A DNA stretch of 64,000 nucleotides from Candidatus Nanoarchaeia archaeon (GCA_028279685.1 JANQNG010000059.1:1-64000); one strand, 5' to 3'. Numbered from the stretch's first letter, positions 1 through 8,870 are shown. Translations and numbers: made by a program. Notes: a model not told the origin generated them from the letters alone.

Positions 1-88
1 GATTTTTGGCTATATAGAAAATAAATATTGTTAATGTTCTTGTTTTTTTCGACGTTAACCTTAAAAACAAGAGAATGTTGATTATCCT

Positions 89-1432
89 ATGGATCCGCAT
101 AGAAGAGGAGTATTTCATAGCATAAAAAAACATCTTGTGACTTCTCAAGCAGAGGAGCTGATCAAGCATTTTTCTGTGGTCATTGGGTTCAATGGATTGG
201 CTGCTATATTATTATTCCTCTTTCACATCATCACTACAAGGATGCTCGGACCAGAAAGGTATTCTGTTGTCGGAACAGCATTTGCTATTTTATACTTATT
301 TTATATCATGTTCTCAATCATAGGTATTGTATTGAATCATTTTATTTCCTATTATAAGACAAGATATCAATATGAAAAAATAAATTATCTCACAACCTAT
401 GCTATTAAGGCACTTTTTTTTGCAGGTGTTTCAATATTTTTTCTCATCACGGTTTTTAGTAATCCTATAAAGGATTTTTTTCATTTCAATTCTCCCATGA
501 CTGCAGTGATGATAGGCTTAACAGTATGGTTTACAATGATGTCATACATTTATGAAGGTGTATTTATAGGATTGCATAAATACAATGCTATAGGTTTGTT
601 CAGAGTGCTTGAAGCGGGATTGCGCATTGCTTTTGTGGTTGTTTTCCTAACCTTAGGGGCACAGGAGAATTTTGCGATATTATCACTTGCTTTAGGAACG
701 ATATTGGCGTTGATCATCTGCTACGGGCCAATATATGAAATACAGAAACTTAAATTCGACAAGGTGAACCTGAAAGAAATATTCAATTTTGCGAAATATG
801 CTTTTATTGCATTAATTTGTTATTCAATTATGATTAATATTGATGGATTTGTCGCAAAACATGTTTTTGATGCGGCAACAGCAGGATCTTATCTTGCGGG
901 AGCGGTGCTTGCTAAAGTGCCTTTCTTCGTGTCATTAATACTTGGTGGAGTTATGTTCTCAAAAGTTACTAGACTTTATGCAAATGGCAAAAAGACATCG
1001 AAGATTCTCCAGAATTCGTTGCTTTACACAACAATTGTCTCTTTAGGCTTCGCTGTTGTGCTCACTGTCCTGCCTGATAAGATATTCAGTATCTTTTACG
1101 GTGGTGACTATGCTTTCGGAAGTTTGCTTGGGCTTTATGCATTAGGATTCGGATTGTTAGGTATTACTATTGTGCTTGTGCTTTATGCGCTTGCAGTAAG
1201 GAAATTCAAACTTGCAATCATTCCTCCTTTGTTCACCATCCTATCAATTATGATCTTTAGCGTATTTAACGTCTCATTTACGGTGTTAGTGATAAAAGTC
1301 TTTGCGCTTGCGGCATTGTTTTGTGCTGTATTGCTTTATGCGGCGCAAGATGTGATAGATTTTGATTTATTCATAAGTAAATTTTTTAGAAAACCCAAAC
1401 ACAAGAAATATATTTCGTTGAAGGTTGGCTAA
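89..1432 (+). CDS. Polysaccharide/oligosaccharide flippase-like membrane protein (MATE/PST superfamily)
   Basis: Integral membrane protein of 447 residues with about 12-14 hydrophobic segments from residue ~30 onward. The motif TTRMLGPERYSVVGTAFAI after the first membrane segment is typical of the Wzx/PST flippase family, which moves lipid-linked sugars across the membrane. Length fits the family. The tail is basic (KPKHKKY). Its TAA overlaps the stop of the convergent gene. No glycosyltransferase neighbours it, so the substrate cannot be read from context. A role in S-layer or archaellin glycan export is inference. Confidence 0.8.
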   Translation: MDPHRRGVFHSIKKHLVTSQAEELIKHFSVVIGFNGLAAILLFLFHIITTRMLGPERYSVVGTAFAILYLFYIMFSIIGIVLNHFISYYKTRYQYEKINYLTTYAIKALFFAGVSIFFLITVFSNPIKDFFHFNSPMTAVMIGLTVWFTMMSYIYEGVFIGLHKYNAIGLFRVLEAGLRIAFVVVFLTLGAQENFAILSLALGTILALIICYGPIYEIQKLKFDKVNLKEIFNFAKYAFIALICYSIMINIDGFVAKHVFDAATAGSYLAGAVLAKVPFFVSLILGGVMFSKVTRLYANGKKTSKILQNSLLYTTIVSLGFAVVLTVLPDKIFSIFYGGDYAFGSLLGLYALGFGLLGITIVLVLYALAVRKFKLAIIPPLFTILSIMIFSVFNVSFTVLVIKVFALAALFCAVLLYAAQDVIDFDLFISKFFRKPKHKKYISLKVG

Positions 1433-2028
1433 GAAACTTTTTTAAAAGAAGGTTCTTTTCGTTTTTCTCTAATAATATATTCTCCTCTTCTTTTTTTCGA
1501 TGGTATTTCTTTAGTATTCTCAAATAATTTGTATTTATTTTCGTCATATTCGCTTAAATAAACACTAACTCCTATACATTTTTCAACATGAGGATTTCCA
1601 CCTAAGAAATAGCGTTGTTCATATGCTATGCCTAGTCGTATTTCTAGTGTGGGTGGAGAGCTTACTATTAATTTCTTTTTTTTAGAGATAATTGGTTTCA
1701 CAATACAGAGAAGACTACCTTCATCATTCACAGTTCCTGTTATTTCAAGGAAAGGATAAGGTCCTTTCTCGCTGAAATGCTTTTTTGAATGAATATCATG
1801 TATGTTACATGATTTAAGCGATCGATAACAACGTGTTTTAGGCTTGAGGCTGAACTCTTCTGTCTGAAAAACACTTTCTAAGAAGCGTTCAAGATTGTCT
1901 TGAATGACACGCCAACGATGTTCTCGTTTTATAGGATGAATTTTTTTATAATGGCTTCCACCCATCATTCTGGGAAGCGTTGATGGAACAACACCTATCT
2001 CTGGTTCTTGTCTAAGAAAATAAGGCAT
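1429..2028 (-). CDS. Hypothetical protein, family shared with the gene at 16872-17270
   Basis: Not recognised. The ORF track begins at a TTG (2076), but a TATA-like box (CTATATAAAC, about 2081-2090) would place transcription start near 2058. The in-frame ATG at 2028 (MPYFLRQEP) is therefore the better start, giving 199 residues. The middle carries GPYPFLEI, then KKKKLIV and P-T-L-E-I-R-L. The protein at 16872-17270 has the same spaced pattern (GPYAMGFEW, KRKIIVKF, PIEIYL), suggesting one beta-rich family. The C-terminus is very basic. Its stop overlaps the stop of the convergent flippase gene. Function unknown. Confidence 0.55.
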   Translation of the reverse strand: MPYFLRQEPEIGVVPSTLPRMMGGSHYKKIHPIKREHRWRVIQDNLERFLESVFQTEEFSLKPKTRCYRSLKSCNIHDIHSKKHFSEKGPYPFLEITGTVNDEGSLLCIVKPIISKKKKLIVSSPPTLEIRLGIAYEQRYFLGGNPHVEKCIGVSVYLSEYDENKYKLFENTKEIPSKKRRGEYIIREKRKEPSFKKVS

Positions 2029-2113
2029 CTGCGTCTCTTCTGTGATTCCAGTCACCCTACATAATATTGGAATCAAAGTTTATATAGTTTTCTACTTTTT
2101 TAGAAGAAAGTTC

Positions 2114-3775
2114 TCAAAACAGATCGAATAACCTGCTTATGTTAACTTCGAATAAAGCTACAGGCATTTCTAATTCAAAATTATCCAGTACTTGGGGGTG
2201 TATTTCTCCAAGGAAACCTATCTTTTTTCCTTTAATGGAAAGCTCTCCAATTCTGCCTTTAATGAAGGATGGATGTTCAATTGCTTTTATGTCGTACGAG
2301 CTGTCGATATGATTGAAGAGGTAGTCTGCTATTTGTTTAATTCGAGTAAATCCCGCATTTTCTCCACAAAGAGCAGCACAAAGATTTTCTTCCTCAAATG
2401 TTCCAGTTTCGTTTTTCCCACCAATAAAGAATGTTCTTCCAAGTTCAAAGATTTCTTGAGGATATTCGTGACGTTTATTGATTTTTAAGGTTTTTAGCAC
2501 AGAAGGGAATATGCGTTTTCTCATTATGTTGAATTCTTCTGTTACAGGGTTTGCTACGCGAACAAATTTTTCCTTCAGTAAGACATTATCTGCGTGCTCT
2601 TTCTCGTTCGTTAGATTATAAGTCGTTGTCTCAATTAATCCTTGTCCTACAAGAATATCTCTTATACGATCTTTGAAGGCCTCCAAGGGAATCTCTTTTC
2701 CTATGGTGGAGACTTCAGGAATAATAGGTTCAAAATTTTCATAGCCGTAGGCAATGGCAATATCTTCTGCGAGATCAACTTGATGTAAGATGTCATTTCG
2801 CCAGGCAGGGATAAGTACGGTGCCTTTCAGATAGCCAAAACCCATTCTGTTTAGTAGTTTTTTCGCCTGTGATTCCTTCAATGTGAGTCCGAGATGTTTA
2901 TTCACGAATTGCAAGTCCAATTTCATCTTCTTTGGTTTCAAATCAGGTGTTGTAATTTTCTTTTTGCCATACACAATATCCATACTGTAAACTTCTCCAT
3001 CCATATCTGCGAGCATAGTGCAGAAGATATTCAATGCAGTTTTCACATTTTCTAAATCAGTACCTGTACATTCAATGAAAACTTCTTTAGTATTCTCATC
3101 GATTTTACCAGTATCTTCTGTGTTTGTGTAGGGGAGGATAGAAAGTACTTGTTTGTTATTATCAAAGAAGAATGGATACTTTGTGAATCCTTGCTTTCTC
3201 CAAGCATCGGCAACCCATTTATACTCTCGTCCTTTAGGGTGCATTGCTTCAACCTGCAAACCGTTCAGTTCTTTGTCAATACCCAATGGCTTTAATTTCA
3301 CTTTTGCAGGATCTTTTGCAATGTAATGAACAGGGAATGTAATAATGGAGGAAGGATACAGTCCATAGGCAGATTTTTTTCTGTCGCGACCATGGCTTTT
3401 TGCTAATTTCTCTTGAATCTGCATAATTTGTGCTATGTTCTCATCAGTAAATTTCATATTCTTGATGATTGCACAAGCAGTATAGGGTCTCATTTTCACA
3501 GAAGAAGTGTTGACAATTACTTTGTGTCCGCTTTTTTTCACTTTGTATTCTCTCAGTCCAGTTTTCACACCAATAAATGATGAGAATGCCCTTGCAAAGC
3601 CTTGTTCACTCAATAAATCAGGTCTGTTTGGAAATATTTCTACATGAATTTCATTACCTTCAATGCTCTCAAGATCAGTACCAAGCATAGAGATACGATC
3701 TTTGAGTTCTTTAATAGGTAATTTCTTTCCGACGAGCTTTTCAAATTCCTTTTTGTTTAAGGTTACGGTGGGCAT
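2114..3775 (-). CDS. pheT: Phenylalanyl-tRNA synthetase beta subunit, archaeal type
   Basis: 553 residues, the usual length of the archaeal/eukaryotic PheRS beta chain, which lacks the bacterial N-terminal tRNA-binding domain. The N-terminus (MPTVTLNKKEFEKLVGK) is family-typical. Residues ~80-260 form the B3/4 editing region, followed by B5 and the catalytic-like core (AYGYENFEPIIPE). Together with PheS it makes the heterotetramer that charges tRNA-Phe in the cytosol. It lies downstream of pheS on the same strand, 144 nt away, with a structured inverted-repeat element in the gap. A tRNA-Phe gene lies elsewhere in this window (29892). Confidence 0.96.
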   Translation of the reverse strand: MPTVTLNKKEFEKLVGKKLPIKELKDRISMLGTDLESIEGNEIHVEIFPNRPDLLSEQGFARAFSSFIGVKTGLREYKVKKSGHKVIVNTSSVKMRPYTACAIIKNMKFTDENIAQIMQIQEKLAKSHGRDRKKSAYGLYPSSIITFPVHYIAKDPAKVKLKPLGIDKELNGLQVEAMHPKGREYKWVADAWRKQGFTKYPFFFDNNKQVLSILPYTNTEDTGKIDENTKEVFIECTGTDLENVKTALNIFCTMLADMDGEVYSMDIVYGKKKITTPDLKPKKMKLDLQFVNKHLGLTLKESQAKKLLNRMGFGYLKGTVLIPAWRNDILHQVDLAEDIAIAYGYENFEPIIPEVSTIGKEIPLEAFKDRIRDILVGQGLIETTTYNLTNEKEHADNVLLKEKFVRVANPVTEEFNIMRKRIFPSVLKTLKINKRHEYPQEIFELGRTFFIGGKNETGTFEEENLCAALCGENAGFTRIKQIADYLFNHIDSSYDIKAIEHPSFIKGRIGELSIKGKKIGFLGEIHPQVLDNFELEMPVALFEVNISRLFDLF

Positions 3776-3788
3776 TTTTTCTTACTCA

Positions 3789-3911
3789 ATGTTTAGCAAC
3801 GGGTTCGCCTGTTCGATATGTAATTTGATAATCAGGTATCCCCGTAAGGGATGACCCCCTCCCTGATTTGATGAGCAATTCTTGTAGGCTCACGAAATTG
3901 TTGCTAAACAT
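3789..3911. repeat. Structured inverted-repeat element between pheS and pheT
   Basis: A 123-bp segment filling almost the whole pheS-pheT gap. Its ends are a perfect 12-bp inverted repeat (ATGTTTAGCAAC at 3789-3800, GTTGCTAAACAT at 3900-3911). Inside is a 7-bp stem (AATCAGG 3830-3836, CCTGATT 3862-3868) enclosing an ATCCC/GGGAT hairpin. The architecture (copy-specific terminal repeats around internal hairpins) resembles the elements at 11307, 40291, 54411 and 54527, though the inner ends are not clearly the same. It could be an mRNA element between the two cistrons or a small mobile element. Confidence 0.75.
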
Positions 3912-3919
3912 CATATTCT

Positions 3920-5449
3920 TTACCTCATCCACTTTTTCATTTCACGAATTTGTTTCAAATCATTCTTATATAAATCTCGTAGATCATTAATACCATAATA
4001 TTCCATGAATGTTCTATCTATACCAGGGCCCCATGCTAAGACAGGAATCCATTTTCCAAATAAAGGTATTACCATTTCTGGTCTGAATATTCCTGCTCCA
4101 CCTAACTCAATCCATTTTTTATGCACGGGATGATAGACATCCATCTCTACACTTGGTTCCGTGTAGGGGAAAAACGCAGGCCTAAATCTCACTTCCGGGA
4201 ATCCCATTTTCGTAAAGAATTGCTTCAAGTATCCTAGTAAATGTCTGAAGTCAGCATCAGGATCAATCACTATACCATCAGTCTGATTAAACTCGCACAG
4301 ATGACTCCAGTCTATGGCTTCATTACGATAGCATCTGCCAACGGCAAAGTATTTCTTTGGAGGATTGTCAAGCTTTGCGCAATACTGAGCAGATAATACG
4401 GTTGTGTGTGTTCGCAAGACATTCTTCTTTGCATCGTCTTCATTCCATTTGTATTGCCACCCAGGACTTTTACATCCTTTGCCTGTTTCATGAGCATCTT
4501 TTACTCGTTTCTTGATTTTTGGATCAACAATTTTCCCATTGGCAGGAGTCTTTAGATAGAAAGTATCTTGTAATTCTCGTACAGGATGGTCTTGTGCGGT
4601 GAATAATGCATCAAAGTTCCAGAAAGAGGTATTAATAATATCTCCGTCCATCTCTTCAAATCCCATATCCATCCAGATGCGTTTGGCATATCGAATAGCA
4701 TCAGTAACAAAGTGAGTTTTTCCTCCTTTTGCAGCAGGGACTCTTGCTTTAACATCATATGCTCTGAATTTCTTCTTCTTCCAAGTTCCTTTCTTAAGCA
4801 TATCTGGTGTTAACTTATCAGCGCCAGCATCAGATAAGTCTGCATTGCAGACTTCTCTTCCGAAATCAGTTAATGCATACGTCCATGAATTCTTTTTCAC
4901 AACTTTGATGATTTTTTTTCTTTTTTTCAGATTATCAAATGCAAATTTCTCTTCAGGTTCAAGTTCATCAACAATTATTGGATCTTCTGCTAATCTTCTG
5001 ATGAATTTTTCTTCAAGACTATCTGCTTTCAGAAGATTTTTCCCTTGATCGGTTATTGAGATTTTCATTCCGGGATCAATGTTCACGGCTAACTTACTCT
5101 TCAGAATACCTAAACAGATATTTACTTCAGGACCTTCGAGTTTTGCTTCTTTTTCAATTTCCTTTATTTGTTTTCTTCCATCAGTAAGTGTTTTGAGAAA
5201 TCTTTTTTCTGGTAAACCATCAAGCATAGCTTTTTTACCGTTTTCGTCAAGTGTAATGGACTCAGTACTTTTAGGTTTTAGAGTGAGCACATTCTTATTG
5301 GTTAGCCATTGCAAGGCTCTCATAGCTTCTACTTCTTTCAATCCTGATTTTCTTGTGATTTCATCAAGCGTTGAAGAACTAGTCAGATGTGGCAATACAT
5401 TTCTCTCTAGTGGATGGAGCTGCGCTACAACCTCTTGGACATTACCCAT
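3920..5449 (-). CDS. pheS: Phenylalanyl-tRNA synthetase alpha subunit, archaeal type
   Basis: Catalytic subunit, 509 residues. Residues ~1-210 are repeated winged-helix-like segments, as in archaeal/eukaryotic PheRS alpha. The class II core follows, with motif 2 (GRCYRNEAIDWSHLCEFNQ) and motif 3 (WGPGIDRTFMEYYGI) near the C-terminus. It charges tRNA-Phe with PheT, encoded downstream. A perfect short hairpin sits in the coding sequence at 4836-4854 (see that entry). The start ATG at 5449 (MGNVQEVVAQLHP) agrees with family N-termini. Confidence 0.96.
   Translation of the reverse strand: MGNVQEVVAQLHPLERNVLPHLTSSSTLDEITRKSGLKEVEAMRALQWLTNKNVLTLKPKSTESITLDENGKKAMLDGLPEKRFLKTLTDGRKQIKEIEKEAKLEGPEVNICLGILKSKLAVNIDPGMKISITDQGKNLLKADSLEEKFIRRLAEDPIIVDELEPEEKFAFDNLKKRKKIIKVVKKNSWTYALTDFGREVCNADLSDAGADKLTPDMLKKGTWKKKKFRAYDVKARVPAAKGGKTHFVTDAIRYAKRIWMDMGFEEMDGDIINTSFWNFDALFTAQDHPVRELQDTFYLKTPANGKIVDPKIKKRVKDAHETGKGCKSPGWQYKWNEDDAKKNVLRTHTTVLSAQYCAKLDNPPKKYFAVGRCYRNEAIDWSHLCEFNQTDGIVIDPDADFRHLLGYLKQFFTKMGFPEVRFRPAFFPYTEPSVEMDVYHPVHKKWIELGGAGIFRPEMVIPLFGKWIPVLAWGPGIDRTFMEYYGINDLRDLYKNDLKQIREMKKWMR
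4836..4854. repeat. Perfect triloop hairpin inside pheS
   Basis: AAGTCTGCATTGCAGACTT is a perfect 8-bp stem with a three-base loop. It lies in the coding sequence where PheS reads EVCNADLS, in the linker between the winged-helix region and the catalytic domain. Similar perfect short hairpins occur in intergenic DNA of this window (5558, 5579, 10894, 54821, 54867). Confidence 0.7.
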
Positions 5450-5533
5450 AATTCCTCATAAGACTGGTTGAGAAGCTCCTTTAAAAGGTTTTTGATGAAT
5501 AGAATGAGAAAAAAGAAAAATTTGAGATAAAGA

Positions 5534-5597
5534 CTTGAAGAATCAAGCCTTTACCAACAGAAATCAAAGATTTCTGAGGTCAAAGCTACGCTTTGAC
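5534..5597 (-). terminator. Three tandem hairpins at the 3' end of the TrmB gene
   Basis: Seen: an 8-bp stem with loop TAC (5579-5597) that contains the stop codon of the TrmB-like gene, an 8-bp stem with loop AAA (5558-5576) two bases further on, and a weaker 5-bp stem (5534-5547). All lie directly downstream of the gene in its transcription direction. A role in transcript ending or mRNA stability is inferred. Archaeal terminators are usually T-runs, and no long T-run follows here. Confidence 0.5.
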
Positions 5598-6392
5598 TTT
5601 CATACCTTTCCAGGCTAACTCAAATAATTCTTCTAGTGCGTTAGCGAAGAATGGTGTGTTGATCCAGATGCCAATGTCATATGTAGGATGCACATCAGCA
5701 TCATCCATAACCATAAAGACAACTTCTTTGCCATCAACAACACAAAATCGTGCGCGTAGTTTGCAATTCTTAACTTCAGCCAAGCCTTTTAAACTATCAG
5801 CAGCTTTCTGTGCTTCTTTATTACCTAAAGGTGCAGCAACTCTGATTTTAACGCCTCGTTTCTTAAGTTGTTCAAATACTGGCTTTAGACTTTCAGCTTT
5901 TCGTACTAAACCATTTTCTGTCGTAACCAAGGTAACTGTTTTTTCTGCGTTTCGAATAGTCAATTCAAGATGATTGTATAAGTTATGTCGTCCTCGCAAT
6001 GATCCTGAAAGATCACTTGGCTCAACTAATTCAACACCTTGTGTGTGCAAAGAGTTTAACTCACCAATAACATTGGTATCTTTTAACCCTTCAAGTCTTT
6101 TTACGGATTCTTCTGCGTCTTTTTTGACATTTTTCTTTACTCGCTCGAGAACTTCCTTAGGCGGAATGGCAATATACTTGATAGGCTTACCTAATTTCAT
6201 AATGACAAAGCCTTTTTTTTCTAAACTATCAAGAACATCGTAGCTTCGTGAACGAGGTACGTTCGCAATATCTGATAACTCTCCTGCTGTGCTTACACCA
6301 CGAGAAAGCAATGCGGTCCAAATCTTCACTTCGTAAAGATTCAACGAGAAATATCGTCGCAATTTGCTTAAAAATTCTTCTTTCACAATCAT
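5586..6392 (-). CDS. TrmB-family transcriptional regulator
   Basis: 268 residues. Residues ~10-90 form the TrmB winged helix: GVSTAGELSDIANVPRSRSYDVLDSLEKKG is the N-terminal DNA-binding signature, followed by a short coiled coil. Residues ~130-268 resemble the phospholipase-D-like/sugar-binding C-terminal domain of the family. TrmB proteins regulate sugar transport or metabolism, but the ligand here is unknown. A hairpin or operator-like inverted repeat (6408-6437) lies just before the start, suggesting autoregulation. The stop codon sits in the loop of a perfect hairpin. Confidence 0.88.
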   Translation of the reverse strand: MIVKEEFLSKLRRYFSLNLYEVKIWTALLSRGVSTAGELSDIANVPRSRSYDVLDSLEKKGFVIMKLGKPIKYIAIPPKEVLERVKKNVKKDAEESVKRLEGLKDTNVIGELNSLHTQGVELVEPSDLSGSLRGRHNLYNHLELTIRNAEKTVTLVTTENGLVRKAESLKPVFEQLKKRGVKIRVAAPLGNKEAQKAADSLKGLAEVKNCKLRARFCVVDGKEVVFMVMDDADVHPTYDIGIWINTPFFANALEELFELAWKGMKVKA

Positions 6393-6407
6393 TTTTTCTC
6401 TACCCCC

Positions 6408-6437
6408 CTAAAAAGAGTGTAGCTCACCCCTTTTTAG
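6408..6437. promoter_or_regulatory. Inverted repeat in the leader/promoter of the TrmB gene; 6393-6684 otherwise holds divergent promoters
   Basis: CTAAAAAG (6408-6415) and CTTTTTAG (6430-6437) are perfect 8-bp arms with a smaller GTG/CAC stem inside. A TATA-like TTATTAAATAA lies further upstream (~6452-6463) and would start the transcript close to this repeat. The repeat is therefore either an operator overlapping the transcription start or a hairpin filling the short leader. A second TATA-like box (CTATAAATA, ~6610-6620) serves the rightward gene at 6685. I see no gene in this roughly 290-bp spacer. Confidence 0.5.
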
Positions 6438-6684
6438 AAACAACTAACGACAACTTATTTAATAACCTTTCGTTTTTTCATCATTTAAAAATTACACTAC
6501 GAGGTTACTATTTACTACGAATGCCGTCTCTATAACGAGTAAGAACATTTTTTCCTTACTTCCGAAAAAATATCACAATTAACTGGTAGCGTCAGGTCAT
6601 TTTGTAAATTAACTATAAATATTGGAGACACTTTACAGTAGTGGTCTTAGAAAGTTTTATTAAGAGTGTAACGATTTCCCTTTC

Positions 6685-7179
6685 ATGGCCGAAAAGAGGA
6701 AAATTAGACTCAATGTGGTGAAGAATGCTTATTGGTTGAGGACACAAGACGCTAAAGAGTTGGCGTTTGAATACCGACCTGATTTTGAGTTCATGTATAA
6801 TTATTATATAAGGATGCATGAGATAATGGATAAGCTACTTGATCTGAATAATCAACTTCAATCTTCAACTCTTGAGGATATGGTCGAACAGACAAAGGAA
6901 GTCTTCCAGCTTATTCAAGGGGCAGGAACAGATCAAAAAAAGAAATCTCTTATCGCCTATGCGATTATTGCCTATGAACTCTCTTCAGAAAAAGCAATAG
7001 GACTCAAAGGCAAAGTCAGTGTCAAAGCGGAAGCAAATGGTGTTGAGACTGATACTGATAGTGTCGAAAGTTTGCCTGCTCTAAGAATAAGAGGAACCAC
7101 TGACTATCTTATCTTTGCAAAAATTTCCAAGGGTCTTGCGGAGAAAATGGACGATATTGGGTTGCTTATGTTCTTATAA
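6685..7179 (+). CDS. Hypothetical protein
   Basis: 164 residues, not recognised. No membrane segment or signal peptide. The N-terminal half is helical (DFEFMYNYYIRMHEIMDKLLDLNNQLQ). The C-terminus (LRIRGTTDYLIFAKISKGLAEKM) looks like a small alpha/beta unit. The start ATG (MAEKRKIRLNV) follows a TATA-like box by about 65 nt, so a short leader is expected. Its 3' end overlaps the convergent methyltransferase gene by 14 bp. Confidence 0.65.
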   Translation: MAEKRKIRLNVVKNAYWLRTQDAKELAFEYRPDFEFMYNYYIRMHEIMDKLLDLNNQLQSSTLEDMVEQTKEVFQLIQGAGTDQKKKSLIAYAIIAYELSSEKAIGLKGKVSVKAEANGVETDTDSVESLPALRIRGTTDYLIFAKISKGLAEKMDDIGLLMFL

Positions 7180-7993
7180 CGTAGAATAATTCATTGAACA
7201 CTTCAAATGATTCTGAGTTATATCTTTCTTTTTCAATCCATTTCTCAAACCACGATCTTGCGGAGGCTCTGAGATTCTTCTTGCCGCCGATGCTCTTCTT
7301 GGAGAAACTCACTACGACCCATTTCACTTTTTCAAATAATCTTGGAATCAATTTCTTTGAGATATGTCTCTGCTGCGCTTCCAAGGTGTCTAAAGTTTTG
7401 AAGAGGAAACACACATCTGCTTTTGGTAAAAGGTCTATCCATTCATTGAAATGAGTCAGATCAGCGGCTATCGTTGTTGCTTTTACTTTGTATAACTTGA
7501 AGAATTCTGCGATAATGTCTATATCTTTTTGTGCGATATCAACAGCAATATATTCTGGATGGCAGCCAAGAAATGAATAACTCAAAGGATTCATGCCACA
7601 TGCAAGATCCATGATAATTTTTGGGTTTCCTGTGATGTTGAATATTCGAGGATATGCTCGAGGATAATACATAAATCGTTCTTTCGTCGATTGATGCGCT
7701 TCAAGCAAATGCCTTATTTTGACTTTCCTTTGCTTATATTCTTCAAAAAGTTTTTCAAAATCATCAAGGATGAATACTCCGTAGATTTCTCTGAGCTTTG
7801 CTCTGATATCTTTTACTAATTGATCATACACTTTACTTTTCTTCAATTTCTCAAAGCTTTCTGAAACATTAATCTTTTCTCTGAGTTTCTTATTGGATTG
7901 CAGTTGTTTTTGTACAAGTTCTTCTACGAAGCTATCATCTAAATGCTGCAATTCTCTCTTGGCTTTGATGTGCGCTATGATTTGATCGAGCAT
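7166..7993 (-). CDS. ArmA/RmtB-like 16S rRNA (guanine-N7) methyltransferase homologue
   Basis: 275 residues with an N-terminal helical domain and a Rossmann methyltransferase. Motifs follow the ArmA/Rmt/FmrO family order: HQSTKER (~100), MDLACGMNPLSYSF (SAM motif I), VDIAQKDI (motif II), FLFKTLDTLEAQQ (motif IV) and VVVSFSKKSIGGK, then NELFYVI at the end. That family methylates G1405 of 16S rRNA in the decoding region and, in bacteria, gives aminoglycoside resistance. An archaeal member may modify its own 16S rRNA; this is inference. A TATA-like CTATATAATA ~27 nt upstream suggests a leaderless message. Confidence 0.75.
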   Translation of the reverse strand: MLDQIIAHIKAKRELQHLDDSFVEELVQKQLQSNKKLREKINVSESFEKLKKSKVYDQLVKDIRAKLREIYGVFILDDFEKLFEEYKQRKVKIRHLLEAHQSTKERFMYYPRAYPRIFNITGNPKIIMDLACGMNPLSYSFLGCHPEYIAVDIAQKDIDIIAEFFKLYKVKATTIAADLTHFNEWIDLLPKADVCFLFKTLDTLEAQQRHISKKLIPRLFEKVKWVVVSFSKKSIGGKKNLRASARSWFEKWIEKERYNSESFEVFNELFYVIRT

Positions 7994-8183
7994 ATAAGTG
8001 CTAATACGTACAATATTATATAGCTATGCTTGATTTTTTCGGGTTTCCGGAAACAATAGATTTATAAAGAGTGTTATCCCTTATAGTGCTGTAGGTGAAC
8101 AGATAGCAGCTGATGACTTAGAGGAAGGACTCAAGAATAATTTAGTTTCTGAGGCAGAGAGAATTATACAAGAAGCAGAGCCG

Positions 8184-8495
8184 ATGCTGATAGATATGCG
8201 TATGCGAGAGATCCTGAATTGGCATAAATGTGCGATAGGAGTGCATATTGAGCTTGTTATTGAATATGATGGACAAATTCATAATTATCAGACTGATCGC
8301 TATGCGTTTCATCATGATGGTCTTGAAAGGCCTCCTCTAAAAGGAAATAATATGATGGGGAAACTCTACAATGTTCGACATTGCAGACGTCATCCTTTCG
8401 TTGTTTCTCTTGAAGAACAGATAAAGAAAGAGTTGAACACTGTTCATTTTCTTGACATTTATGGTGTAAAAGAATTTCTTGGATACGAGTCGTGA
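8184..8495 (+). CDS. Hypothetical protein with unclear N-terminus
   Basis: 103 residues from the listed ATG, but the same frame stays open upstream to about 8062 and reads like an amphipathic coding segment (EQIAADDLEEGLKNNLVSEAERIIQ). No ATG, GTG or TTG exists in that stretch. A TATA-like TTTATAAAG at ~8061-8069 would start transcription near 8091, so a non-standard start or a small frameshift just after the GTG at 8095 is likely. The protein is rich in His (HHDG, HCRRH) and not recognised. Confidence 0.5.
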   Translation: MLIDMRMREILNWHKCAIGVHIELVIEYDGQIHNYQTDRYAFHHDGLERPPLKGNNMMGKLYNVRHCRRHPFVVSLEEQIKKELNTVHFLDIYGVKEFLGYES

Positions 8496-8549
8496 TTATC
8501 ACGATTATTTCTAGGTAATGCATATTAAAGATATATTTTTTAGCTGTTT

Positions 8550-8870
8550 ATGTCTAAAAATCGAAAAATATATAAGATATCTGATTATTTAGATAGATAT
8601 CTGAGGTACAAACAGATATCTGATGAGGTGCTTTATTGGAAAGGCAAAGCACTCAGATTCACAAGACACTTCAGAAAGGAATTTGAAGAGTTCAAAAAGC
8701 CACAAATATTTATTTTGGAGATATTGGATAAAGGAATGCATATATTGGTTTCAAAGAGGAAACAAAAATACAATGTTTTTTATCCATATAAGGGAAAAAG
8801 CATTTGTTTGTCGTATGCTGTGGTTGATGATATGTTATTAATTCACATAAAACCTACGAGGAGAAAATGA
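8550..8870 (+). CDS. Small RelE/DUF4258-like putative toxin
   Basis: 106 residues, basic, with the pattern LRFTRHFRKEFEEF followed by a beta-rich region, as in small DUF4258/RelE-fold toxins. It is immediately followed by a zinc-ribbon/AbrB protein with a good ribosome site, the usual toxin-then-antitoxin layout of such modules. A TATA-like box lies ~25 nt upstream, so transcription probably starts at the ATG. A related arrangement occurs at 30664-31280. Toxin activity (RNA cleavage) is inference from fold and context. Confidence 0.55.
   Translation: MSKNRKIYKISDYLDRYLRYKQISDEVLYWKGKALRFTRHFRKEFEEFKKPQIFILEILDKGMHILVSKRKQKYNVFYPYKGKSICLSYAVVDDMLLIHIKPTRRK

Noticed and set aside
2192-2488. 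Rightward ORF inside pheT
   Set aside because: Antisense shadow of a well-supported gene; same for the other opposite-strand ORFs inside pheS, guaB, rnj, the ATPase and the ABC permease.
3860-3911. Hammerhead-like core (TTGATGA ... CGAAA) in the pheS-pheT element
   Set aside because: The invariant C of CUGAUGA is T here, and two extra bases separate the putative stem II from GAAA, so catalytic folding is not supported.
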